Positions 35,378 to 44,340 of a stretch of DNA of 64,000 bases are shown one piece after another. The stretch is from an uncultured Paracoccaceae bacterium (lineage in GTDB: Bacteria; Pseudomonadota; Alphaproteobacteria; Rhodobacterales; Rhodobacteraceae): contig CALKXV010000009.1 of the NCBI GenBank assembly GCA_938005545.1, positions 62,001 to 126,000 on the forward strand. Reading direction: 5' to 3'. Under the pieces are notes generated by a model. It was not told the origin of the DNA. It saw nothing but the letters and a program-made list of their open reading frames with translations, and made no database searches. A program made the translations under genes and the position numbers. Each line of letters begins with the position of its first letter. Position 1 is the first letter of the stretch.

Positions 35378-37555
35378 ATGGCGCTGACCCGGCGATCTGT
35401 CCAACGCATGTCCGGCTCGATCTGGCCCGGTTTCGTGGATGCGATGACGGCGCTTTTGCTGGTCCTGATGTTCGTGTTGACGATTTTCATGGTCGTTCAA
35501 GGGATGCTGCGCGAGACGATCACCGGTCAGGAAAACGAGCTGGATCAACTGGCCAATGAGATCACAGTGCTCAGCCAAGCGCTTGGCGTGTCGCAACAGC
35601 AGACGGCCCAGTTGGAAGACAACCTTTCGACATTGCAGGGTGAAAGCAACCGCCAGGCAACCCTGATCGCCTCGCTAACCGGTCAGATAAACGATCAGGC
35701 GCGCACCATCGCAGACCGGGACGCCGCAATCGCCACGTTCGAAGATCGCGTGGCCAGTCTTTTGGGTGAACGTGACGCGGCATTGGCCGAAGGCGTAACA
35801 TTGGCCGCCGAGATCGACGATCTGGAAGCAGCGCGCGCGCAACTGATCACGCAACAGGAAGCCAACCAACTGGCCCTTGCCCAAGCACGCACCGAGATCG
35901 ACGACCAAGCTGAAGCCGCGCGACTGGCGGCAGCGCAACGCGAAGCCCTTGAAGCATTGACCGCCCAGTTGCAGGACGAAGCCCAAGCGCGCGAGGCGTC
36001 ACTGGTCGATACACTTGCCGCCCTGACCCAAGCGCAAACCGATAGCGCCACTCAGACCGCCTTGCTGGCCGAACTGGAAAGTCAGGCCGAACGCACCACT
36101 GCCGAGCTGAACGCCTCGGAAACTGCCCGTTTGGCGGAAGCTGCCGCTGCCGCTGCCTTGCAAGAACGGCTTGCCAATGCCGAAACCCAACTGACGGCAG
36201 AAGAACAAGCCCGCCTTGCCGAAGCCGCGGCCGCCGAAACCCTGCGTGAACGTTTGCGCAATGCGGATGCCGAACTGACGGCGATGACGCTGGCTTTGGA
36301 AGAACAACGCAAAGCCGCCGAAGACACGCTGACCTTACTGGCTGCTGCCAGTGCCGTGGAAGCCGATCTGGACAGCCGCTTGGCTGACGCTTTGATCCGT
36401 TTGGAAACAGCCGAAGGATCACTGGCCAACACGACCGCAAGCGGTGCGGAGTTGCGCGAACAACTGGCCTTGGCAGAAACCGAACGCGACACCGCCCGGA
36501 TCGAGGCCGCCACGTTGCAATCCCAACTGAGCGAAGCGCAATCGCAAGTCGAAGCGCTTGGCACGTCAGCCGAGGAACGTGACACGGTCCTTGCGCAACT
36601 TTTGACCGAGCGAAACACCCTTCAGGCCGAATTGGATGCCATGCAGGCCGCCTCAACTGACGCCTCAAGTTTGCGCGAACAACTGGCCTTGGCGCTGGCG
36701 GCGAAAATAGCTGCCGAAAACGCAAGCGCGACGCAACTCAGCGAAAGCGAACGCCAAGCCGCGCTTTTGGACACTGCACGCCAAGCGCTGCAAGAAGAAC
36801 AAACGATCTCAAGCCAGGCGCAACGCGAGGCGGCGGTCTTGAACGAACAGGTCACCGCGTTGCGGAACGATCTTGATACGCTCCAAGGGTTGCTTGACAG
36901 CGCAGCAGCAGCAGACAACGCCGCAAAGGTTCGTATTGAATCCCTTGGCAGCGATCTGAACCAGGCGCTGGCACGGGCAGCGGCAGAAGAACGTCGCGCT
37001 GCAACCGAAGCGTCACGACGTGCCGAGCTGGAGGCCGCAGAAGCTGAACGGTTGCGTATTGAAGCCGAACGCCTGAGCGAAGAAGTCACCGATCTGGCCG
37101 AATATCGCTCGGAATTCTTCGGCACCCTTCGACAGGTCTTGGGCGACCGCGATGGCATTCAGGTTGTCGGAGACCGCTTTGTCTTTTCCTCCGAAGTTCT
37201 GTTCGAAAGCGCCTCGGCCACCCTGTCAAGCGAAGGTCAGACCCAGATCGCACAGGTCGCGAACATATTGTTCGATGTCTCGGAACAAATTCCAAACGCT
37301 GTTGATTGGATCATTCGGGTCGATGGCCACACAGACAATGTTCCCTTGTCCGGGACGGGCGCATTTGCCGACAACTGGGAACTTAGCCAAGCCCGCGCGC
37401 TGTCCGTCGTCAGGTTCATGACCGAAGTGCTGGGCTTTCCGCCATTGAGGTTGGCCGCCACTGGCTTTGGTGAATTCCGGCCCGTCAATACCGACGACAG
37501 TCCCGCTGCGCGCGCTCAGAACCGCCGGATCGAGCTGAAGCTGACCGAACGCTAA
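35378..37555 (+). CDS. MotB/OmpA-like protein with giant coiled coil
   Basis: A 725-residue protein. Residues 1-18 are cytoplasmic and basic; a single transmembrane helix (about 19-42) begins PGFVDAMTALLLVLMFVL, with an aspartate in the position used for proton transfer in MotB/ExbD. Residues about 45-574 are almost unbroken heptad-rich helix (many A, E, Q, L; segments such as LAEAAAAAALQERLANAETQ recur in variant form). The last 150 residues are an OmpA-type peptidoglycan-binding domain (IIRVDGHTDNVPLSG, NWELSQARA, AARAQNRRIELKL). It pairs with the channel gene upstream. By topology the coiled coil must be periplasmic. Function unknown. Confidence 0.87.
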   Translation: MALTRRSVQRMSGSIWPGFVDAMTALLLVLMFVLTIFMVVQGMLRETITGQENELDQLANEITVLSQALGVSQQQTAQLEDNLSTLQGESNRQATLIASLTGQINDQARTIADRDAAIATFEDRVASLLGERDAALAEGVTLAAEIDDLEAARAQLITQQEANQLALAQARTEIDDQAEAARLAAAQREALEALTAQLQDEAQAREASLVDTLAALTQAQTDSATQTALLAELESQAERTTAELNASETARLAEAAAAAALQERLANAETQLTAEEQARLAEAAAAETLRERLRNADAELTAMTLALEEQRKAAEDTLTLLAAASAVEADLDSRLADALIRLETAEGSLANTTASGAELREQLALAETERDTARIEAATLQSQLSEAQSQVEALGTSAEERDTVLAQLLTERNTLQAELDAMQAASTDASSLREQLALALAAKIAAENASATQLSESERQAALLDTARQALQEEQTISSQAQREAAVLNEQVTALRNDLDTLQGLLDSAAAADNAAKVRIESLGSDLNQALARAAAEERRAATEASRRAELEAAEAERLRIEAERLSEEVTDLAEYRSEFFGTLRQVLGDRDGIQVVGDRFVFSSEVLFESASATLSSEGQTQIAQVANILFDVSEQIPNAVDWIIRVDGHTDNVPLSGTGAFADNWELSQARALSVVRFMTEVLGFPPLRLAATGFGEFRPVNTDDSPAARAQNRRIELKLTER

Positions 37556-37606
37556 AACGCTGCTTCAGTGCACGTGCTTTAGAATTGTGCGGACAAAAAA
37601 TGGCGT

Positions 37607-37628
37607 GCGCCGACAGGCGCTCCTTTTT
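37607..37628 (+). terminator. Terminator after the motor-like operon
   Basis: GCGCC-GACA-GGCGC (37607-37620) followed by TCCTTTTT. It lies 52 bases after the OmpA-like stop and ends next to the convergent CorC-like gene. Confidence 0.6.
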
Positions 37629-37629
37629 C

Positions 37630-38937
37630 TTAAAGTGCGCGAATTTTCAGACCGGTGATCCGATTGTCTTGTCGTTCAAGAATCTCGAACCGAAACCCAT
37701 GAAAGGAAAAGACCTGACCCTTGGTCGGGATCGTTTGGGCTTCGTGGATCACCAAACCCGCAATCGTCACAGCCTCATCGTCGGGCAAAGACCAATCGGT
37801 CGCACGGTTCAAATCACGGATCGTCATCGCACCATCGACCACAACGTCGCCGCCATCGGTTCTCTTCAGGGGCGTGTCCTCGTCGATGTCGAACTCGTCC
37901 GTAATCTCACCAACGATTTCTTCCAGAATGTCTTCCAGCGTGATCAGGCCTTCAAGCGCGCCATATTCATCGACCACCAATGCAAAATGTGTGGATCTAC
38001 GCAGAAACTGGCGCATCTGTTCGTCCAAGGTCGTCGTCTCGGGCACAAAATAGGGTTCTTTTGCCACGTCAAGAATGTTGAACCCGGCCAATGGGTCCAC
38101 GCCATCCACACGGTCGGAAAACAAGGCATGGGTCGCTCGCAGCAGTTCTTTGGCATGCAAGACACCGATGATATTTTCCTGCGCATCGCGAAAAATCGGT
38201 AACCGGGTGTGTGCCGAGTTCAGGCATAAATCCAGGATTTGATCCGGCGGCAGATCTGCGTCGATCATTTCGATCTGGCTACGGTGAAGCATGATCTCTT
38301 CGACCGTGCGTTCTTCCAGGTCCAGGGCACCCAAAATTCGGTCTCGGTGTTCTTTTTCCACGACGCCTTCGGAATGGCCAAGTTGCAAGGCACCGGCGAT
38401 TTCCTCGTGAACCGACATGATATGGCTGTCAGGGTCGATCTTCACGCCGAACAGATAAAGCACCCCACGCACAATCGAACGGATCGTGCGCACAATCGGA
38501 TTCAAAAGCATCACCAACATGGCGATTGGACGCGCAACCCGCGCGGCTGCGGATTCAGCGTTTGTGATCGCATAGGTCTTGGGCAGGACTTCGGCAAAAA
38601 CCAGAACCAAAATTGTCATAACAAGAGTTGCCCAAGCAATTCCGCTTTCGCCGAATACGCGCGTGAACATTGCGGTCGCCAGAGCGGTCGCCAGAATATT
38701 CACCAGATTGTTGCCTAACAGAATTGAACCGATCAGCCGTTCGCTGTCCTCGGTGATCTCCAACGCGCGTTCCGCACCGCGTTGGCCTTTTTCGGCTTTA
38801 GATTTCAGTTTTCCGCGCGATGCGGCCGTCAAAGCCGTTTCGCTGCCCGAGAAAAAGGCCGAGAATACCAGAAGCAACAGGATCGCGCCGCTGGTCAACC
38901 AAAAGGCAGCATCGATCATCGAAGGGGCGCTTTCCAT
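37630..38937 (-). CDS. CNNM/HlyC-CorC family transporter
   Basis: A 435-residue membrane protein: DUF21 transmembrane domain (residues about 10-190, with FSAFFSGSETALTAASRGKLK, the family hallmark), two CBS domains (VEEIMLHRSQIEMID; FVPETTTLDEQMRQFLRR and VDEYGALEGLITLEDILEEI) and a C-terminal CorC/HlyC transporter-associated domain. The family is linked to magnesium or cobalt efflux. Start MESAPSMIDAAFW. Divergent from the phosphoesterase gene. Confidence 0.93.
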   Translation of the reverse strand: MESAPSMIDAAFWLTSGAILLLLVFSAFFSGSETALTAASRGKLKSKAEKGQRGAERALEITEDSERLIGSILLGNNLVNILATALATAMFTRVFGESGIAWATLVMTILVLVFAEVLPKTYAITNAESAAARVARPIAMLVMLLNPIVRTIRSIVRGVLYLFGVKIDPDSHIMSVHEEIAGALQLGHSEGVVEKEHRDRILGALDLEERTVEEIMLHRSQIEMIDADLPPDQILDLCLNSAHTRLPIFRDAQENIIGVLHAKELLRATHALFSDRVDGVDPLAGFNILDVAKEPYFVPETTTLDEQMRQFLRRSTHFALVVDEYGALEGLITLEDILEEIVGEITDEFDIDEDTPLKRTDGGDVVVDGAMTIRDLNRATDWSLPDDEAVTIAGLVIHEAQTIPTKGQVFSFHGFRFEILERQDNRITGLKIRAL

Positions 38938-39008
38938 TTTTCCTTGTCAATTTAGGGCTTAACCGTCTTATGGGGTGCGAAACGCCGCCAATCAAGGGAG
39001 ACATCGGT

Positions 39009-39800
39009 TTGAAGGTTCAGGATTTTGGCCACTTTGACGATGGGGTCACACTTTTCGGCGGTCCCTACTCCAATATCCATGCGCTTGAGGCTTTGGTGTC
39101 GTTGCAAAACGGGCGGCCTGCGATCTGTACCGGCGATGTCGTGGCCTATGGCGCAGACCCGAAATCCTGTGTCGATCTTATGCGGCAATTGAGTTGGCCG
39201 TTGATCGCAGGCAACTGCGAAGTACAGATCGCGAACGAGGCTGCGGATTGCGGTTGTGGGTTTGAAGACGGCATGGAGTGCAACGTCTTGTCCCGCACGT
39301 GGTATCCTTTTGCCCTGAATGCCATGGATGCAGGCTCGCGGGGCTGGATGGCCGGGCTTCCAGAGATTGGGGTTTTCGTTCAAAAGGGCCGTCGTTATGG
39401 CGTCATTCATGGTGGAGCGACCGCGATCAATCGGTTCCTTTGGCCATCGTCCGAGACATCCGATTTCGAAGTCGAGATCGCCGCCCTTGAAGCTGCCGTT
39501 GGTTCGGTTGACGGCGTGGTTGCCGGGCATTCCGGCATCCCGTTTCACCGGTGGATCGGCAAACACCATTGGATCAATGCGGGCGTTATTGGCCTGCCAC
39601 CGCACGACGGACGCCCCGAAACACGCTTTGCCATTTTGAACAATGGCGACGTTTCATTCCAATCGTTGTCCTATGATCACGCATCCGCCCGCGCGGCGAT
39701 GGAGGCTGCGGGTTTAACGCAAGGCTATGATACGGCGATGGAAACCGGGATTTGGCCGTCCGAAGACATCTTGCCCGATGCGCTAAGGCGCAGCACCTAG
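39009..39800 (+). CDS. Metallophosphoesterase family protein
   Basis: A 263-residue calcineurin-like phosphoesterase if begun at TTG 39009 (GGGAGA about 9 bases upstream, giving KVQDFGHFDDGVTLFGGPYSN); ATG 38970 would add 13 residues. Metal-site motifs: TGDVVAYGADP, IAGNCEVQ (GNxE), and VVAGHSGIPF plus INAGVIGLPPHDGRP. The first canonical DxH site is replaced by FGGPYSN, a known variant in this subgroup. Substrate unknown; it overlaps the 3' end of xerD by four bases, convergent. Confidence 0.83.
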   Translation: MKVQDFGHFDDGVTLFGGPYSNIHALEALVSLQNGRPAICTGDVVAYGADPKSCVDLMRQLSWPLIAGNCEVQIANEAADCGCGFEDGMECNVLSRTWYPFALNAMDAGSRGWMAGLPEIGVFVQKGRRYGVIHGGATAINRFLWPSSETSDFEVEIAALEAAVGSVDGVVAGHSGIPFHRWIGKHHWINAGVIGLPPHDGRPETRFAILNNGDVSFQSLSYDHASARAAMEAAGLTQGYDTAMETGIWPSEDILPDALRRST

Positions 39801-40723
39801 TCTTTGGCCATGGGGTGGTGTTCCAACACCAGTTCTTTCAGGCGATCTTCCAGCACATGGGTATAGATCTCGGTCGTGGCGACGTCGGCATGGCCCAAAA
39901 GTGTTTGGATCGCACGCAAATCCGCCCCGTGAGCCAAAAGATGCGTTGCAAAGGCATGCCGCAACGTGTGTGGCGTTACCTTGTCGGGCGAAACGCCAGC
40001 GACCACAGACAATTCTTTGATCAGCAGATAAAACCGGTGTCGTGTCAGATGCCCGGATTTGCCGCGCGAGGGGAACAGGAATTTCGAAGGAGATTTGCCT
40101 TTTTCGCGTTCACCTATCTCCTCCAGGTCATCGCGGCATTTCAGCCAAACCAACAAAGCTTCGCGAGCGGGCGCGGACAGAGGCACCATCCGTTCCTTGC
40201 CGCCCTTGCCTTTGACGAGCAACATCCGCGGATCGCCGCGCGCCGCCATCACGGGCAAAGACACAAGTTCAGTCACCCGCAATCCGGTGGCATACAGCAC
40301 TTCCATCATACTTGTGTTGCGTAACCGATCATGTTCGCGACCCGTTTCGCGCGCAGCGTTCAACAGGCGTTCGACTTCGTCTTCGCTCAGGGTTTTTGGC
40401 AAGCGTTTTTCACGCGACGGCCCCTTGATGCGAATGGCGGGATTGTCTGTGCGCCAACCTTCCTCAAAGGCAAACCGGAAAAACTGGCGGATCGCTGACA
40501 AGCGTCTGGCACGGGTCGCGCGGGACAACCCAGAACTATCGAGCGAAATCAGATAGCTTTCGATGTCAGTTTGAGAAGCGTTGAGTAGCTGAATGCCATT
40601 TGCATCCAACCAGTGTTCAAAATCACCCAAGTCGCGGGCATAGGCCAGTTGCGTGTTTTCGGCAGCGTCCAGTTCGGCGGACTGAGCTTCCAAAAAAGTT
40701 GCAATGCGTTCGCGTGAATTCAT
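39797..40723 (-). CDS. xerD: Site-specific tyrosine recombinase XerD
   Basis: Resolves chromosome dimers at dif together with XerC. The 308 residues comprise an N-terminal SAM-like core-binding domain and a catalytic domain with arginine in ATGLRVTELVSLP, the lysine hairpin VKGKGGKERMVPL, HTLRHAFATHLLAHGAD, LLGH, and the nucleophile tyrosine in TEIYTHV. Size and flanking genes are those of the housekeeping enzyme, with no sign of a mobile element. Its start overlaps the stop of the secreted-protein gene upstream (ATGA). Confidence 0.95.
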   Translation of the reverse strand: MNSRERIATFLEAQSAELDAAENTQLAYARDLGDFEHWLDANGIQLLNASQTDIESYLISLDSSGLSRATRARRLSAIRQFFRFAFEEGWRTDNPAIRIKGPSREKRLPKTLSEDEVERLLNAARETGREHDRLRNTSMMEVLYATGLRVTELVSLPVMAARGDPRMLLVKGKGGKERMVPLSAPAREALLVWLKCRDDLEEIGEREKGKSPSKFLFPSRGKSGHLTRHRFYLLIKELSVVAGVSPDKVTPHTLRHAFATHLLAHGADLRAIQTLLGHADVATTEIYTHVLEDRLKELVLEHHPMAKD

Positions 40724-42270
40724 GCGGCACCGTCAAGCAAAACAAGTTCGACGGCGACCTGACGGGCAAGGCCGTCCAATCCAAGCTGACGCAACAAGGC
40801 CAGCGACTGTTGCGTCGCCCGTGGATTGCCACCCGCGCCCCGCTTCAAATCGGACAACGCGCGAAACAAGGCTTCGCCCTTACGATCATCGCGGATCAAT
40901 GCTTCGTAAGTGCGCCCCGGTGACAAAGTGGCGAGGCCCCTTTGAACCGATTGGTGCAAGGCGCTTGATCCCGGTTCGCCACCGCCCTGCCCTTGGGCCA
41001 AAGCCAACAAAAACCGGTCATCAGGCGTATCACCAACGAATGTTTCCGCCAGTTCCGTATTGCCGGACAACAACGCCATCTCAAAGGCCACGTGCCGTGC
41101 AGAGCCGCTTAGATCAAAATCACCCAGTTTCGGGGCCACCCAATCAGCCATGGCTGATTCGTACCCCCCGCGACGTGCCGCGATCCAAGCCGGAGACAGG
41201 GTTTTGTCCAGATCGCCAATGTCCTTCCGTTCAAGCGCGGTAAGAAACGCCTGTACCGCACCGACACGCTCCCAAATCCCGCCCGACGCCGCGGGGCTGC
41301 GTTCGCTGAACACAGTGATTATCTTCTCAAATCCAAAGGCGTCCGTCGCAACCAAACGCTCTGTGGCGCGCAATCGCGCCTGCCAGCCTACGGTGCTTCC
41401 CAGATCAGCGAATGCGAAAGCGACGGGCAATTGATCGGTCGGAATGCGTTCGCCCACCGCTTCGAACAGACGGAACAACAAAGGCGTTGGCAGGCGCGGC
41501 GGTGCGGGTATGGGTTCGCCTTCGAACAGCTCTGGGTCAAGGAAATGGAGCAAAAGTGCGTCTTCATCCGGCGTCAAAATCCCAAGCGCTTCGGCGTTGC
41601 GAAGGGTCAAGGCGGCAACATCCCATTGCCCAAGGCGCGCAAGACAAAAAATGCGTGTCGGATAGGTTGGTGACAATTCGGGCGTCGATTCAACGACGCC
41701 GCAGGCGTCCGTTTCTGTGCCACGCAAAAGCGCAACATCAAAGCTGCGGCGAAAACGTTCGGCCTCGGTTGCGCCCGCCAGTTTGATCAGCGCGTCGGCC
41801 TTGTCGAGCCGCCCAGTGGCCAACAACCGGTCAATGCGGGCATAGAAGAAACTGTCGTCAATTGCCGCGTCAATGGGTGGTTCAAAAGTTGTGGTCAAAA
41901 GCTGGGTCAAAAACCGGCGCAAGACAGGTGGTGCGTCCGAACCATCGGGCAATTCGGTCAACGCCCGCGCCAAATCTGTGGCAGAGCTTCGCCCCCACAG
42001 ATCCGGTTCAAGGTTCAGGTCAGTTGCGGGTTGAAGCCCCACAAGGTCGGGCGTCGGCGCATCCAACGGCAAAACGGTGATCTCGGACGGTAAAGTCGCC
42101 AGGGGCGCATCTGTTTCGGGCGGGGTTTCGACCGTAGGCACAGCAATCGAATCAGATAGCCAGTCAATGGCGGACAAAGGGTCTGCGTCTTGCGCCCATA
42201 AGGCAGCCGAAAAGAACCCGTAAAAAACGGCTCCAATCCCCAGCCTTTTCAAGCTGAGCCTAGTTTCCAT
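40720..42270 (-). CDS. Exported protein of unknown function
   Basis: A 516-residue protein from ATG 42270, with signal peptide METRLSLKRLGIGAVFYGFF and probable cleavage after LWAQ. A Pro/Thr-rich acidic linker follows (PTVETPPETDAPLATLPSE), then a helical, TPR-like repeat region of Ala/Leu-rich pairs (RIDRLLATGRLDKADALIKL, FCLARLGQWDVAALTLRNAE). No catalytic motif is seen. It overlaps xerD downstream (ATGA) and the tiny membrane-protein gene upstream. This neighbourhood to xerD looks conserved in related bacteria from memory; function is unknown. Confidence 0.8.
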   Translation of the reverse strand: METRLSLKRLGIGAVFYGFFSAALWAQDADPLSAIDWLSDSIAVPTVETPPETDAPLATLPSEITVLPLDAPTPDLVGLQPATDLNLEPDLWGRSSATDLARALTELPDGSDAPPVLRRFLTQLLTTTFEPPIDAAIDDSFFYARIDRLLATGRLDKADALIKLAGATEAERFRRSFDVALLRGTETDACGVVESTPELSPTYPTRIFCLARLGQWDVAALTLRNAEALGILTPDEDALLLHFLDPELFEGEPIPAPPRLPTPLLFRLFEAVGERIPTDQLPVAFAFADLGSTVGWQARLRATERLVATDAFGFEKIITVFSERSPAASGGIWERVGAVQAFLTALERKDIGDLDKTLSPAWIAARRGGYESAMADWVAPKLGDFDLSGSARHVAFEMALLSGNTELAETFVGDTPDDRFLLALAQGQGGGEPGSSALHQSVQRGLATLSPGRTYEALIRDDRKGEALFRALSDLKRGAGGNPRATQQSLALLRQLGLDGLARQVAVELVLLDGAA

Positions 42271-42397
42271 CCAGCTGAACCGGTGTGCTGACATCCGACT
42301 GGTCAGGGCTGAGATCGCCAATATAGGCGTAGCCAAGCACCATGGCTGCCACCAGAACGATCAGCACAAACAGGAGCTTCAGTATGCGGAACATCAT
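42260..42397 (-). CDS. Small single-span membrane protein, 45 residues
   Basis: A very short gene: MMFRILKLLFVLIVLVAAMV then LGYAYIGDLSPDQSDVSTPV and five more residues. One transmembrane helix, short cytoplasmic end, acidic periplasmic tail. It starts at ATG 42397 or 42394 and overlaps the next gene's start (42270) by 11 bases. It is divergent from aroK. Such DLSP-containing small proteins sit before xerD in relatives, from memory. Role unknown. Confidence 0.72.
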   Translation of the reverse strand: MMFRILKLLFVLIVLVAAMVLGYAYIGDLSPDQSDVSTPVQLDGN

Positions 42398-42502
42398 ATT
42401 ACCCTTTTGCCTCTTGCCCTGATTCGATTGGGCGATTGCCACGCTTTTGCGGATCTTGGGGTATTTATAACTGGTCTTTTCCCGAAGATCACGCCATTCA
42501 CG

Positions 42503-43087
42503 ATGCCGGATCATAAAGTGATGCAGGACGCGGCGGTTTTGCCATTTATACTGAAAAAAACTGTGGCGATGATCGGCATGATGGGGGCCGGTAAAACGGC
42601 TGTGGGAACGGCCCTTGCGCAGAATCTTGGGGTCGCCTTTCTGGACAGCGATACCGAAATTGTGGCTGCGGCCAACCAAACCATCGCCGAAATTTTCGAA
42701 CGCGATGGTGAGGCGTTTTTTCGAGACCGCGAAGCACAGGTGATCGGTCGTTTGCTGGACGGTACGCCAAGCATTCTGTCGACCGGGGGCGGTGCCTTCC
42801 TGAGGGCTGAAAACCGCGCGATGATTGGGGCCAAAGGCGTATCCGTCTGGCTTCGGGCAGACATTGAGCTTTTGTGGCAGCGGGTGAAACACCGAACCAC
42901 GCGCCCGCTTTTGATGACGGACGATCCACGCGCAACGTTGGCCAAAATCCAAACCGAGCGCGATCCTGTCTACGCCCTTGCGGACTTGGCGGTGGATTGT
43001 GACAAATCCTATTCCATCGAAGACATGGCCGAACGCGTGAAGCAGGCCTTGCTGACAAGGCCGGATGTTCTGGAGAAGATTGCATGA
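42503..43087 (+). CDS. aroK: Shikimate kinase
   Basis: Phosphorylates shikimate in the pathway to chorismate; 194 residues with ATG 42503 (a second ATG at 42521 is also possible). P-loop VAMIGMMGAGKTAVG, shikimate-binding DSDTEIV and FFRDREAQVI, GGGAFL, and the lid VWLRADIELLWQRVKHRTTRPLL are all present. It overlaps aroB (ATGA), the standard aroKB pair. Confidence 0.95.
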   Translation: MPDHKVMQDAAVLPFILKKTVAMIGMMGAGKTAVGTALAQNLGVAFLDSDTEIVAAANQTIAEIFERDGEAFFRDREAQVIGRLLDGTPSILSTGGGAFLRAENRAMIGAKGVSVWLRADIELLWQRVKHRTTRPLLMTDDPRATLAKIQTERDPVYALADLAVDCDKSYSIEDMAERVKQALLTRPDVLEKIA

Positions 43088-44199
43088 CCATAGACACGAT
43101 CCGCGTGCCCTTGGGGGAACGCAGTTATGACATCTGCGTCGGTGCGGGTTTGATGGCGCGTGCAGGTGCCAAGATTGCCCCGTTCTTGCCCCGGCCCCGT
43201 GTTGCGGTTCTGACAGACGAGAACGTGGCAGCTGCTCATCTGGACGCGCTCAAAGCTGGATTGGCCACCGACTGGATTGATGTCGTTTCGCTTGCGCTAC
43301 CGGCCGGTGAGGCCACCAAGAGCTGGACGGCGCTGCAACAATCCGTTGAATGGTTGCTGTCAGAACGCATCGAACGCCATGATGTTTTGATCGCATTTGG
43401 CGGCGGTGTGATTGGTGATTTGGCTGGGTTCGCAGCGGCCATCTTGCGACGCGGCATTCGGTTTGTGCAGATACCAACATCGCTTTTGGCGCAAGTTGAC
43501 AGCTCGGTTGGCGGAAAAACGGCGATCAATTCGCCCATCGGCAAGAACCTGATCGGCGCGTTCCATCAACCCAGTCTGGTGCTGGCAGACATTGATGTGC
43601 TGGGCACGCTGACACCTCGCGATTTTCTCGCAGGCTACGGCGAAGTCGTTAAATACGGGATGCTAGGCGACTTGGCGTTCTTTGAGTGGCTGGAAGCCAA
43701 TGGCCCCGCGTTGGCTGCTGGCGATGCGGGCTTGCGCCAATATGCCGTGCGTCGGTCGGTCGAAATGAAGGCCGCGATCGTGGCGCGAGATGAAACCGAA
43801 CAGGGCGACCGTGCGCTTTTGAACTTGGGCCACACGTTTGGCCACGCGCTTGAAGCCGCAACGGGATATTCCGACCGGTTGTTGCATGGCGAAGGTGTCG
43901 CCGTTGGTTGTGCATTGGCGTTCGAGATGTCGTCGCGCATGGGACTTTGTTCTCAGGAAGATCCAAGCCGGGTCCGTGCGCATTTGAAAGCAATGGATTT
44001 GAAGGTGGATCTTGCCGATATTCCGGGCGAATTGCCCGATGCGGATACGTTGATCGACCTTATGGGTCAGGACAAAAAAGTGATCGCAGGCCAGTTGCGC
44101 ATGATTTTGGCACGCGGCATTGGCGACGCGTTTGTGACCAGCGACATACCGCTTGATGTTCTAAAATCGGTGCTAAGTGACGCGTTGGCCGCACGGTAA
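43084..44199 (+). CDS. aroB: 3-dehydroquinate synthase
   Basis: Second enzyme of the shikimate pathway, 371 residues, NAD- and zinc-dependent. Motifs: AFGGGVIGDLAGFAAA, QIPTSLLAQVDSSVGGKTAIN, the zinc ligands within GYGEVVKYGM, NLGHTFGHALEA and LLHGEGVAVG. It is coupled to aroK by a 4-base overlap. Confidence 0.97.
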   Translation: MTIDTIRVPLGERSYDICVGAGLMARAGAKIAPFLPRPRVAVLTDENVAAAHLDALKAGLATDWIDVVSLALPAGEATKSWTALQQSVEWLLSERIERHDVLIAFGGGVIGDLAGFAAAILRRGIRFVQIPTSLLAQVDSSVGGKTAINSPIGKNLIGAFHQPSLVLADIDVLGTLTPRDFLAGYGEVVKYGMLGDLAFFEWLEANGPALAAGDAGLRQYAVRRSVEMKAAIVARDETEQGDRALLNLGHTFGHALEAATGYSDRLLHGEGVAVGCALAFEMSSRMGLCSQEDPSRVRAHLKAMDLKVDLADIPGELPDADTLIDLMGQDKKVIAGQLRMILARGIGDAFVTSDIPLDVLKSVLSDALAAR

Positions 44200-44340
44200 T
44201 GCCCGGAAGGCTTACGGCTTACTTAAAGGTACAAATCTCGAACCAAGACAAAAGAGCCGCCTTTTGATCACCCTGCAACAGATCAGTTGGCGGCAATCAA
44301 ACGCGTGCGCCGCAGGCGCTCAATTTAACAAGGCGAAATC
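44200..44340. other. Gap between convergent aroB and ssb with a hairpin
   Basis: GCGCC-GCA-GGCGC lies at 44307-44319 inside GCGTGCGCCGCAGGCGCTC (44303-44321). No T-run follows on either strand, so it could be a weak two-way terminator. Nearly the same sequence is used in the terminator at 37603-37622. Confidence 0.4.

Noticed and set aside
34217-37555. Zorya anti-phage system
   Set aside because: The MotA-like and OmpA-like proteins resemble ZorA/ZorB in plan, but no ZorC, ZorD or ZorE gene and no other defence gene is near; the flanks are DUF2125, ChaC and CorC-like genes.
39797-40723. Tyrosine recombinase as an integrase of a mobile element
   Set aside because: Length, motifs and housekeeping neighbours fit XerD; no attachment repeats or cargo genes are seen.
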